In this document: piece after piece, positions 16,751-24,935 of the stretch | Layout of the letters: each line of letters begins with the position of its first letter | How positions within the stretch are numbered: the stretch's first letter is position 1 | Source: Pontibacter sp. FD36 | Lineage (GTDB): Bacteria > Bacteroidota > Bacteroidia > Cytophagales > Hymenobacteraceae | Length of the DNA: 64,000 nt | NCBI RefSeq assembly: GCF_015686655.1 | Contig: NZ_JADPMP010000012.1 | Span: forward strand, 1 to 64,000 | Direction of reading: 5' to 3' | Translations under genes and position numbers: made by a program | The notes under the pieces: model-generated | What the model was told of the DNA's origin: nothing | Databases searched by the model: none | Seen by the model: the letters and a program-made list of their open reading frames with translations, nothing else

Positions 16751-19700
16751 TTAAAGATTAACAGTCAGACCTAAGGTATAAACACGCGGCCTAGGGTAAA
16801 AGTTATTGTCTATACCGCTGGCAATCTCAGGATCAAGACCGTTGTATTTAGTGATCACAAACAGGTTCTGGATGTTGGCATTTACACGCAGATTTGCTTT
16901 CTCGTTGAAGATGCGGCCCACGTTGTAACCCAGGTTGATGTTCTCCATGCGCAGGAACGAGGCATTCTCCATGTAATAGTCAGAGAACAGCTGGTAGTTC
17001 ATGAAGTTGGTCTCCAGTACGTTTGGTGACACGTTGGTCAGGTAGCCCGGGAACATGAAGGAACGGTAAGCGCCGTTGTTCGAATACACGTTGTTATACA
17101 TGTAGTTGCCCACGCTGCCACGCATCACCATGCCGAAGTCAAAGTTACCGTAAGTCAGGTTAGTGTTGAAGCCCAGGAAGAAATCAGGCTCCGGCTTCTT
17201 GTAACGGTAGCGGTCCGCTTCGCTGATCACGCCGTCCTCGTTCAGGTCGGCATACAGACCTTCAATTGGGTTGCCCTGCTCGTCGTATACCTGCTTGTAT
17301 ACATAGAATACATCCGGTGCGTAACCTACCGTTCTGATCTGGATGTTGTTACCCACACCACCGGCAATACCACCTACAGGGTAGCCTTCAAAGTTAGGGT
17401 CTTCGATCATGCTCAGGTTCGTGATCTCACGCTTTTGGTAAGTACCGTTGATGCCGATGGTCCAGTTCAGTTTTTCGTTGTCGATCGCCACATAGTTCAA
17501 AGCAGCTTCCAGACCTCTTGTTTCCAGGTTACCCACGTTGGTGATCAGTTCGTTCACCAGGTTGGTGCCGGCCGGAATCGATACGAGGGCAAGCAGGTCA
17601 CGCGTGTCTTTGAAGAAGTAGTCGAGGCTACCATTCACTCTGTTGTTAGCAAATCCGAAGTCTATACCTGCGTTGTAAGTGGTCGTTTCTTCCCACTTAA
17701 TGTTCGCATCGTAGCCTTCCGGACGAAGCAGGTTGAGGAACTGGTTGCCGAACTGATACTGCGCTGTGTTGTCGCTTATGGTATAGCGTGCCAGGTATGG
17801 GAAGAAAGGACCAATGTCCTGCTGACCGGTCACACCCACGCCTAATCTCAGCTTCAGTTCAGACACAGCCGGAGAGTTTCTCAGGAAAGCCTCTTCGTTG
17901 ATTCTCCAGGCCAGGGCCAGAGCAGGGAAGGTACCCCAACGCACATCATCGCTGAAGCGGGACGTACCGTCACGGCGCACTGTAGCTGTCAGGATATAGC
18001 GGTCGAGGAGCACATAGTTCAGTCGGCCGAAGTAAGATTTAAGACGGTAAATATCATTCACCGGAAGTCCTGGCTCCAGATCGTTGAGCGGTGTGCCTTC
18101 AGCATCTGTTGGGATAAACTGCGGGCTTTCGTTTTCAAACTCCTGGAACGAGTAACCGGCTGTCGCGTCGATGCGGCTGTTGATGCCAGTCAGGTCTTTC
18201 ACATAGTTCAGGTAGAAGTCAACCAGGCTGTTTTTCTTCTCCTGCTCGTACTGCGTTCTTCTACCGTTGTTTGGAGCTTCCGGAGCAAAATCTGCTGGAT
18301 AGAAAGTAGAGCCGTTGCTGTTAGAGCGGTCAAAGCCCAGGTTCAGGTTGGCTCGCAGGTCAGGCAGGAAGTGGAGTTTGTAGTCCAGCTGCACGTTACC
18401 GATGTGGCGTTTTACTTCGCCGCGGTCGTCGCGCTGCTCCAGCATACTTATCGGGTTGCGGGTAGCCAGTGGGTTATAGCGTCCGTTGGCATCCAGCCAT
18501 TGGAAGTAACCGCCAAACTGGTCGCTGCCAGACATGATAGGCTGCGTCGGGTCCATGGCTACGGCTGCTCCAATGGCACCTTCGTCAGCAAATTTGCTCT
18601 GGGTCATGGCGCCCTTGTAGTTCAGGTTCACTGTCAGGTGGTCATCCAAAAAGCGTGGGCTTAAGTTCACGCCGATAGAGCCACGCTCAAAGTTACCGGT
18701 ACGCAGCACACCATCCTGGTTCAGGTAACCCAAGGAAACACGGTAAGGCAGTACGCCTACTGCGCCACTTACGCTTAGGTTATTGTCTGTGGTATAGGCT
18801 GTTTGGTAAATCTGGTCCTGCCAGTCTGTGTTGGCATTGCCAAGCAGTGCGATCTGAGAAGGTGTACCCTGCTCGTTCACTACCCGGCGGAATTCATCAG
18901 CTGACAATACGTCCACCGTTTGGCCCACTTTGGAAAGGGAGTGCTGTGTTGTAAACGTAACACCTAGCTTCTGGCCGGCTGTGCCTTTCTTCGTGGTGAT
19001 GATGATCACACCGTTCGAAGCGCGTGAACCGTAGATGGCCGTAGCCGAGGCATCTTTCAGGATGTTGAAGGTCTCAATATCATTTGGATTGAGGAAGCTA
19101 AGCGGATTAGCTGCTCCTGATACCCCGGAGTTATCAATCGGCACCCCGTCGATCACGATAAGCGGATCGTTGTTTGCATTGAGGGAGCCACCACCACGAA
19201 TACGGATACGGCTACCGGAGCCTGGCGCACCGCCGTTTGGAGTGATCTGCACACCAGCTACTTTACCCTGTATCAATTGCTCAGGTGTCGTGATCTGGCC
19301 CTGCACAAAGTCCTCAGAAGTTACCTGTGTTACAGCACCCGAAATATCGGTTTTACGCTGGGTACCATAACCAACCACGACTACTTCCTGCAGCGCCTGC
19401 GCGTCGGTGCGCATGGTCACATTCACCGTAGACTGATTGTTGATGGCTACTTCCTGTGTGGTATAACCGATGAAGGAAAACACAAGCGAACCACCTGATG
19501 CCGGCACAGGCAGGGTGAACTCGCCGTTTGCGTTGGTAGAAGTGCCGCGGGTGGTACCTTTGAGCACAACGGTTACACCTGGCAGTGTATCGCCGTTTTC
19601 GTCCACTACGCGGCCACTCACAGTTACATCCTGTCGCACTTCAGTGCGGGGCTTGGCTACGACGGTAGTTGCGGTGGCTGCGGCAGGACGTGCTTTCGAG

Positions 19701-20044
19701 ATGATGTACACGCCTTTTACTTTTTTATAAGCCAGGTTATTGCTAGCCAGGGTAGTGCCCAGGAACTCGTCCACGTTCTGTACGCCGTTCTTTTGCTCCG
19801 GCACGATCAGTTGCAGGTCGTCGGCCAGACTTGCCTGGTAAGAGAACTGTATACCGTGCGAATCTTTCAGCTCGCTGAGCAAATCCTTAAGTGACTTGCC
19901 CGTCAGGGCCTGTCCGGCGTTATGGTTCACTGCAAGGTTCGGACCTGGGCCCGGATAACCCTGAGCGGTCCCCGGTACCTGGAAGCAGCACAGCGCTACT
20001 GCCAGACCCAAGGATCGTAGTCTCTTGGTAGATTTATTTGACAT
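16751..20044 (-). CDS. susC: SusC-type TonB-dependent glycan transporter with STN signalling domain
   Basis: The 1097-residue outer-membrane transporter imports oligosaccharides together with SusD. After the signal peptide, residues about 45-110 form an STN domain (ELKDSHGIQFSYQA...), then a carboxypeptidase-regulatory-like beta domain (about 130-215, VSGRVVDENGDTLPGVTVVLKGT). The SusC plug follows, with EVVVVGYGTQRKTDISGAV, IRIRGGGSLNANNDPLIVIDGVP and DASATAIYGSRASNGVIIITTKKG. The remainder is the beta-barrel. The STN domain is the part that talks to FecR-type anti-sigma factors, which fits the FecR gene 15 bases upstream. It is therefore a transducing transporter: glycan binding should trigger the sigma factor that turns on the locus. 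Confidence 0.97.
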   Translation of the reverse strand: MSNKSTKRLRSLGLAVALCCFQVPGTAQGYPGPGPNLAVNHNAGQALTGKSLKDLLSELKDSHGIQFSYQASLADDLQLIVPEQKNGVQNVDEFLGTTLASNNLAYKKVKGVYIISKARPAAATATTVVAKPRTEVRQDVTVSGRVVDENGDTLPGVTVVLKGTTRGTSTNANGEFTLPVPASGGSLVFSFIGYTTQEVAINNQSTVNVTMRTDAQALQEVVVVGYGTQRKTDISGAVTQVTSEDFVQGQITTPEQLIQGKVAGVQITPNGGAPGSGSRIRIRGGGSLNANNDPLIVIDGVPIDNSGVSGAANPLSFLNPNDIETFNILKDASATAIYGSRASNGVIIITTKKGTAGQKLGVTFTTQHSLSKVGQTVDVLSADEFRRVVNEQGTPSQIALLGNANTDWQDQIYQTAYTTDNNLSVSGAVGVLPYRVSLGYLNQDGVLRTGNFERGSIGVNLSPRFLDDHLTVNLNYKGAMTQSKFADEGAIGAAVAMDPTQPIMSGSDQFGGYFQWLDANGRYNPLATRNPISMLEQRDDRGEVKRHIGNVQLDYKLHFLPDLRANLNLGFDRSNSNGSTFYPADFAPEAPNNGRRTQYEQEKKNSLVDFYLNYVKDLTGINSRIDATAGYSFQEFENESPQFIPTDAEGTPLNDLEPGLPVNDIYRLKSYFGRLNYVLLDRYILTATVRRDGTSRFSDDVRWGTFPALALAWRINEEAFLRNSPAVSELKLRLGVGVTGQQDIGPFFPYLARYTISDNTAQYQFGNQFLNLLRPEGYDANIKWEETTTYNAGIDFGFANNRVNGSLDYFFKDTRDLLALVSIPAGTNLVNELITNVGNLETRGLEAALNYVAIDNEKLNWTIGINGTYQKREITNLSMIEDPNFEGYPVGGIAGGVGNNIQIRTVGYAPDVFYVYKQVYDEQGNPIEGLYADLNEDGVISEADRYRYKKPEPDFFLGFNTNLTYGNFDFGMVMRGSVGNYMYNNVYSNNGAYRSFMFPGYLTNVSPNVLETNFMNYQLFSDYYMENASFLRMENINLGYNVGRIFNEKANLRVNANIQNLFVITKYNGLDPEIASGIDNNFYPRPRVYTLGLTVNL

Positions 20045-20059
20045 AGATATGAGGTTAAT

Positions 20060-21094
20060 TTATAGTGAGCTTATGTATATAGTTTTCTCTTTTTGGGTCA
20101 CCTTCAGGTCAAAGGTCTCTGCCAGCGTGTTGACAATGTCTTCCGGGCCTTTTACTTCCAGGAAAGCAGTGACACGCTGCTCTGAGAGGGCCTGGCTGCT
20201 AAACTCCACTCTGTAGCCATACTGTTGCTCCACGAGTGTGCCTACTTCACGCAGGGTATAGTTGTCGAAGTATACCTTGTTATGCTGCCAGGCAGTGTAC
20301 AGTTCCGGATCTACACGCCGATGGCTAAAGCCGTGCGCTGCAGATACTGTTATAAGATCGCCGGGTTGCATCTCCAGCTGTTTTGTTTCGCCATGTAGTG
20401 TGGTGCTCAGGTTCACTTTGCCGCTGGCCAGTACAACGCGGTCTTCCTGATCGCGGTCGTATACGTTAAATTCCGTTCCCAGTACATTTATTTCAGTGCC
20501 TTTGCTGGTTGTTACGATAAACTGCTGTCTGTTAGCCTGCTGTGTTACCGAGAAAAAAGCCTCGCCGCGCATCTGTACGGTTCGGGGTTCATCATCCTTC
20601 CATTTTTCAGGAATAGTTATACTTGAGTTTGCGTTAAGTACTATTACGGATTTGTCAGAAAGTTGGATAATTCGCTTCTCGCCATAGGTGGTGGCGTAAG
20701 TCACCGGTTCGGACCTTTGGAGGGTGAAAAACAGGGTGGTAACGGCCAGCAAAACGACGATAACAGCCGCTGCAGACAGCCAGGTTGCGCGGCTGTGGCC
20801 CCAGAGGGAGAACACGCGCCCGCTGTCATTTCCATTTTCCCGGTCCTGCTGCATGGCTTTCTGCAACTGCTCCCACACCAACGCTGCATCTTCATCACAG
20901 CTGTGGTCAGCGACCTGCTCCTGCGAGAGCAACAGCACCAAACGACGCGCCTCAGCCAGTTCCTGCGCCTTTTCAGGATACTGCTCCGCTACCTGTGTCC
21001 AGTGCAAGGTGCTTTTTTGCGTAGGGTATTTTACCCATTGTATAAAGTCATGGTCAGCTGCCAGTTCAGTTGCAGTAGCTGTTGCGTAGTTCAT
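20060..21094 (-). CDS. FecR-family anti-sigma factor
   Basis: A 344-residue inner-membrane protein. Residues 1-100 are cytoplasmic and should hold the ECF sigma factor; a single membrane span lies at about 103-124 (WLSAAAVIVVLLAVTTLFF). The periplasmic FecR domain follows at about 130-230 (TYGEKRIIQLSDKSVIVLNANSS, EAFFSV, EINVLGTEFNVY), then a C-terminal DUF4974 domain from about 270 (VYFDNYTLREVGTLVEQQYGY). That last domain receives the STN signal from SusC in related systems. It sits between the sigma gene (142 bases away) and susC (15 bases away). Confidence 0.95.
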   Translation of the reverse strand: MNYATATATELAADHDFIQWVKYPTQKSTLHWTQVAEQYPEKAQELAEARRLVLLLSQEQVADHSCDEDAALVWEQLQKAMQQDRENGNDSGRVFSLWGHSRATWLSAAAVIVVLLAVTTLFFTLQRSEPVTYATTYGEKRIIQLSDKSVIVLNANSSITIPEKWKDDEPRTVQMRGEAFFSVTQQANRQQFIVTTSKGTEINVLGTEFNVYDRDQEDRVVLASGKVNLSTTLHGETKQLEMQPGDLITVSAAHGFSHRRVDPELYTAWQHNKVYFDNYTLREVGTLVEQQYGYRVEFSSQALSEQRVTAFLEVKGPEDIVNTLAETFDLKVTQKEKTIYISSL

Positions 21095-21236
21095 GTTAGG
21101 CGTTTATTTGATGCGGTTTCAGCGTTTAGGTGCGCTCTATATACAATAGCCTGCTACTCGTGATATTATCCCTTCCGTGAGCGAAAAAAAATAAAAATAA
21201 ATTCTAAATGTTTGTGAGTAAGAGAGATAGCTTGTC

Positions 21237-21800
21237 TTAAAAGAAAAGTGTGAGGAGCAGGAAGGTGCTGTTCTGCAGCAGTTGCTGCAGGCGGGCTATG
21301 GCTTTATAGGTAGTCTTGTACACGGAGTCCTGCCCAATGTCCATGATAGCTGCAATCTCCTCGTACTTGAGGTTGGCGTAGTACTTCAGAAAGATGACTT
21401 CCCGCTGCCTGGCCGGGAGCTGTGAGAGCAGCTCTGAGATTCGCTCGCGTGTCAGTTCTGCCGTCTGCAGTTGGATCAGGGTCTGCTCGTGGGAGTCCTC
21501 AAGCTCGAAGTGGTAGTTTTCGGGTAGGGGGTCGTGCAGTCTGGCGCGGTTGTTTTTTTTGATGATCTCGTTGCGGATGGATTTGAGGAGGTAATGCTGC
21601 ACATTGGCAGGGTTACCGATAGATTCACGGCTTTTCCAGAGCGAAAAAAACACCTGTTGCAGACAATCGCGTATAAGCTCCTTGTCAGGCGTGATCCGGT
21701 TGCCGTAGCGCAGCATGATGGGAGCAAAATGACGGTACAGCAGCGAAAAGTCGTCTTCGCTTCCTGCTTTAAACCTACTCCAAACTTCCTGCTCGTCCAT
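21237..21800 (-). CDS. ECF-type RNA polymerase sigma factor
   Basis: A 187-residue sigma-70 family factor that should direct transcription of the alpha-glucan locus. The ATG at 21800 is preferred over an upstream TTG. Region 2 (about 15-80) includes LYRHFAPIMLRYGNR and DCLQQVFFSLWKSRE; region 4 (about 115-170) includes LSQLPARQREVIFLKYYANLKYEEIAAIMDIGQDSVYKTTYKA. It is the first gene of the leftward operon, with the FecR partner next. Using an ECF/FecR pair rather than a SusR-type sensor is unusual for a starch locus. A candidate promoter and a 16-bp palindrome lie upstream. Confidence 0.95.
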   Translation of the reverse strand: MDEQEVWSRFKAGSEDDFSLLYRHFAPIMLRYGNRITPDKELIRDCLQQVFFSLWKSRESIGNPANVQHYLLKSIRNEIIKKNNRARLHDPLPENYHFELEDSHEQTLIQLQTAELTRERISELLSQLPARQREVIFLKYYANLKYEEIAAIMDIGQDSVYKTTYKAIARLQQLLQNSTFLLLTLFF

Positions 21801-21886
21801 GCGCGATTGCACCGTTTTTGAAACGGAGTACAACAATTATATTAGAATTTAATCGAAAATCATACCTTTAAGCTCTGAAAAATATA

Positions 21887-21912
21887 CAAACTTATCTAGT
21901 GTTATAACACTA
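21887..21912 (-). promoter_or_regulatory. Candidate promoter with 16-bp palindromic operator upstream of the sigma gene
   Basis: On the minus strand TAAGTTTG (21894-21887) fits the Bacteroidota -7 element TAnnTTTG. Two bases further upstream lies the perfect palindrome TAGTGTTATAACACTA (21897-21912), covering the spacer where a regulator would block or assist polymerase. A clear -33 TTTG is not seen. It lies between the divergently read sigma gene and the T9SS-exported GH13 gene, so one protein could control both. Confidence 0.5.
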
Positions 21913-22016
21913 AAGCCAGGACTAAGGCATATTTTCAGGGAAATGTGAGAACTGTCTCTTGTGTCTCGTGTCTGCTGCTATACTTCTGAATTCCTTTTAT
22001 CTATAATATCCCCTTT

Positions 22017-24836
22017 ATGGCAAACCAATACCTCTACCGCTTTGTGGTGCTTTTTGTTTTCCTGTCCGGTATAGCCTGGCGGGTACAAGCGCAGGCCGTG
22101 CAAACTATACCTGAGTTTCCTAATGGCGACCAGGAGATCACCCTCATATTCGACGTGAAACAGTCCAAAGATGGCCGTGCCACCGGACTGCTGAACAAGA
22201 TGGACGATGTATACCTGTGGTCAGGCGCAGGAACAGTAGGCTCGACGGATGCTTTTCAGTATCAGCCAGCCGGGCAAACGAATTTCAACCAGCCTTTCAA
22301 TCCGGGCAAGATGACCTCACTCGGGAACGACCGCTGGCAGATCAAACTTACGCCCCGAACCTACTTTGGAGTGCCTGCTGGTCAGACCATCGATAAGCTG
22401 GGACTACTGCTTAAAAACGGCAACGGCACTGCTCAGACCGAAGACTTTATCATCCAGATCTATGACGGAAGCCTGCAGATAGCCTTGCGCGAACCTGAGC
22501 AGCGAAACTTCTTCGTCGATGCCAACAGTGCTATACCTGTGCGCGCTGTCATATCGTCGAAAGCCAATGTAACGGTAAAGCTTGACAATATGGTCGTGTA
22601 TAGCGCCAGCGATGCCGACGAAGTGCAAACCAGTATCAGTGCGGGCAATCAGGCCGGTGTGCAGCGCACTGTAACCGTAGAAGCAAAGCTGGGTGACGCC
22701 ACAGCCACAGAAAGCTTTACCTTCCGTGTGAAGCCACAACCAACGGTCGCAGCGCTGCCGGCAGGTATGCGGGATGGGGTGAATTATACCAGCGCGACAA
22801 GCGCCGTGCTGGTGCTCTATGCGCCGTTTAAGAGTTTCGTGTATGCCATAGGAGAGTTTAACAATTGGGAGAGCTCGCCGGAATACCTGATGAAGCGCAC
22901 GCCTGACGGCAACCGCTACTGGATCGAGCTGAATAATTTGCCGGCAGGAGCAGAGGTGGCTTACCAGTACCTGGTGGATGGCACTCTGGCCGTGGCCGAC
23001 CCTTACACTGAAAAAATACTGGACCCGGCTATGGACCAGTACATACCTGCCAGCACTTACCCTAACCTGAAAGCCTATCCCGAGAGAGCGGAAGGAATCG
23101 TATCGATCCTGCAGACAAACCAGCAAAGCTATACCTGGAAAGTAACAGACTTCCAGCGGCCTGACCCGGAGAATCTGGTAATCTATGAACTGCACGTGCG
23201 CGACTTCATTGCAGCCCGCAACTACCAAACCCTGACCGACACCCTGACCTACCTCAAAAGACTCGGCATAAACGCTATTGAGTTGATGCCAGTCATGGAG
23301 TTCTCCGGTAACGATTCCTGGGGCTACAATCCGATCTTCTTTTTTGCGCCTGACAAAGCCTATGGTACCAAAAACGACCTGAAAGCTTTCATTGACAAGG
23401 CGCATGAAATGGGTATTGCTGTGATACTGGACATTGTGCTCAACCAGGCCGATTACGAATACCCCTATGTGAAAATGTACTGGGACGGCAACCAACCTGC
23501 TGCCAACAATCCGTTTTTTAACCAGCGTGCTACGCATCCTTTCAGTGTGTTCTTCGACTTCAACCATGAGAGCGATGCCACCAAAGCCCTGGTGGAGCGT
23601 GTGAACCGTCACTGGATAGAAGAGTATAACATCGACGGTTACCGCTTTGACCTGTCGAAAGGCTTTACGCAGACCAACACTGGCGAGAATGTAAATGCCT
23701 GGAGTACCTATGATGCCAGCCGCGTCGCCACCTGGAAGCGCATTTACAACGAGATCAGGAGCTATGATGAAACGGCTTACGTCATACTGGAGCACTTTGC
23801 CGATAACCAGGAGGAGAAGGAGCTTTCCAATTACGGCATGATGTTCTGGGGCAATCACAACCACGATTACCGCAATATGGCCAAAGGGGTACAAGCCAAC
23901 CCGCAGGGCATCTCCTATAAAAACCGCTCCTGGGAAAACCCATACCTGATCGGGTATATGGAAAGTCATGATGAGGAGCGGATCATGTATGACGTGCTCA
24001 CCAATGGCAACCGAAATGGCAATTATAACACCCGCACCCTGAGCACCGCTCTTGACAGAGCCAAACTGGCGGCTGCTTTCTTTCTACCTATACCTGGACC
24101 GAAGATGATCTGGCAGTTTGGAGAGCTGGGCTATGAGGTGCCAATTGATCAGAACGGACGTACCGGTCAAAAACCGATCCGCTGGGAGTATCAGCAGCAG
24201 CCTGAACGCCAGAAGCTCTACCAGGTATACGCCGAACTGATTAAGCTGAAACTGAATGAACCGGCTTTCAGCACCGACGATTTTGACCTGCAGCTGAATG
24301 GTCACGTAAAGCGCATCTCCCTTTTTCACGAGGACATGCGTGTATTCATAGTCGGTAACTTTGATGTGAAGGTACAGCCGGTCAATGCTAATTTCCCGAT
24401 CGCCGGGGTGTGGTATGACTACTTTACAGGCAGAGAAAATAACATCACAGATCCCGGGCAGGTGATGGAACTGCAGCCTGGCGAATTTCACATTTATACC
24501 ACCAAAAAGCTGGAAACACCGCAGCCAGGCCTGGTGCCGTGGCAGGGACTGGTGCTATCAGCAGAGGAGGAATTGGCTGAAAGAGGCCTAAGCGTATACC
24601 CGAACCCCATGCAGGAAGCCACTGTGCTGCACCTGGAAGGCGACTACCGCGGACCCGTACAAGTGCAGCTAGTGGATATGACCGGTCGCCAATTGCAGCA
24701 GGTTCGTTTCCTAAAGCATCAGCATAGCCACCAGGAGCAGATGAGGCTACAGCGTGTGCCTGCCGGTGTATACTACATGCAGGTAGAGCAAGGCGGTAAA
24801 AAGTCGGTGCACAAACTGCTGAAAGTACAAAACTAA
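22017..24836 (+). CDS. Secreted GH13 alpha-amylase-family enzyme with T9SS sorting domain
   Basis: A 939-residue exported glucan hydrolase. After the signal peptide (ending near residue 26) come two immunoglobulin-like or starch-binding domains to about 240, then a CBM48-like module (about 262-345, VYAIGEFNNWESSPEYLM), and the GH13 barrel from about 385. Catalytic residues are GYRFDLSKG (Asp545, nucleophile), VILEHFAD (Glu592, acid/base) and MESHDEER (Asp652). Region I reads LDIVLNQAD, with Gln where most GH13 enzymes have His. Residues about 858-939 form a type IX secretion C-terminal domain (LSVYPNPMQEATVLHL...PAGVYYMQVEQGGKKSVHKLLKV). It is divergent from the sus operon. Debranching or alpha-amylase action are both possible. 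Confidence 0.9.
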   Translation: MANQYLYRFVVLFVFLSGIAWRVQAQAVQTIPEFPNGDQEITLIFDVKQSKDGRATGLLNKMDDVYLWSGAGTVGSTDAFQYQPAGQTNFNQPFNPGKMTSLGNDRWQIKLTPRTYFGVPAGQTIDKLGLLLKNGNGTAQTEDFIIQIYDGSLQIALREPEQRNFFVDANSAIPVRAVISSKANVTVKLDNMVVYSASDADEVQTSISAGNQAGVQRTVTVEAKLGDATATESFTFRVKPQPTVAALPAGMRDGVNYTSATSAVLVLYAPFKSFVYAIGEFNNWESSPEYLMKRTPDGNRYWIELNNLPAGAEVAYQYLVDGTLAVADPYTEKILDPAMDQYIPASTYPNLKAYPERAEGIVSILQTNQQSYTWKVTDFQRPDPENLVIYELHVRDFIAARNYQTLTDTLTYLKRLGINAIELMPVMEFSGNDSWGYNPIFFFAPDKAYGTKNDLKAFIDKAHEMGIAVILDIVLNQADYEYPYVKMYWDGNQPAANNPFFNQRATHPFSVFFDFNHESDATKALVERVNRHWIEEYNIDGYRFDLSKGFTQTNTGENVNAWSTYDASRVATWKRIYNEIRSYDETAYVILEHFADNQEEKELSNYGMMFWGNHNHDYRNMAKGVQANPQGISYKNRSWENPYLIGYMESHDEERIMYDVLTNGNRNGNYNTRTLSTALDRAKLAAAFFLPIPGPKMIWQFGELGYEVPIDQNGRTGQKPIRWEYQQQPERQKLYQVYAELIKLKLNEPAFSTDDFDLQLNGHVKRISLFHEDMRVFIVGNFDVKVQPVNANFPIAGVWYDYFTGRENNITDPGQVMELQPGEFHIYTTKKLETPQPGLVPWQGLVLSAEEELAERGLSVYPNPMQEATVLHLEGDYRGPVQVQLVDMTGRQLQQVRFLKHQHSHQEQMRLQRVPAGVYYMQVEQGGKKSVHKLLKVQN

Positions 24837-24878
24837 CCCAGGCTGTGTACACCTGACAGCTACAGCTTTGACCAAAAT

Positions 24879-24918
24879 AAAACGCTCTGCTTCATGATGT
24901 GAAGCAGAGCGTTTTTTT
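24879..24918. terminator. Bidirectional intrinsic terminator
   Basis: A stem of about 15 bp (24879-24894 with 24900-24915) with a short loop, T-rich after the hairpin on both strands. It sits between the convergent stops of the GH13 gene and the M48 peptidase and can serve both. Confidence 0.88.
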
Positions 24919-24935
24919 ATACCTGCGTTTTAGGC

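Noticed and set aside
22404-23969. A 521-codon open frame on the minus strand inside the divergent GH13 gene
   Set aside because: It lies wholly antisense to a gene with complete GH13 motifs, has no recognisable domain, and arises from codon bias in the sense gene.
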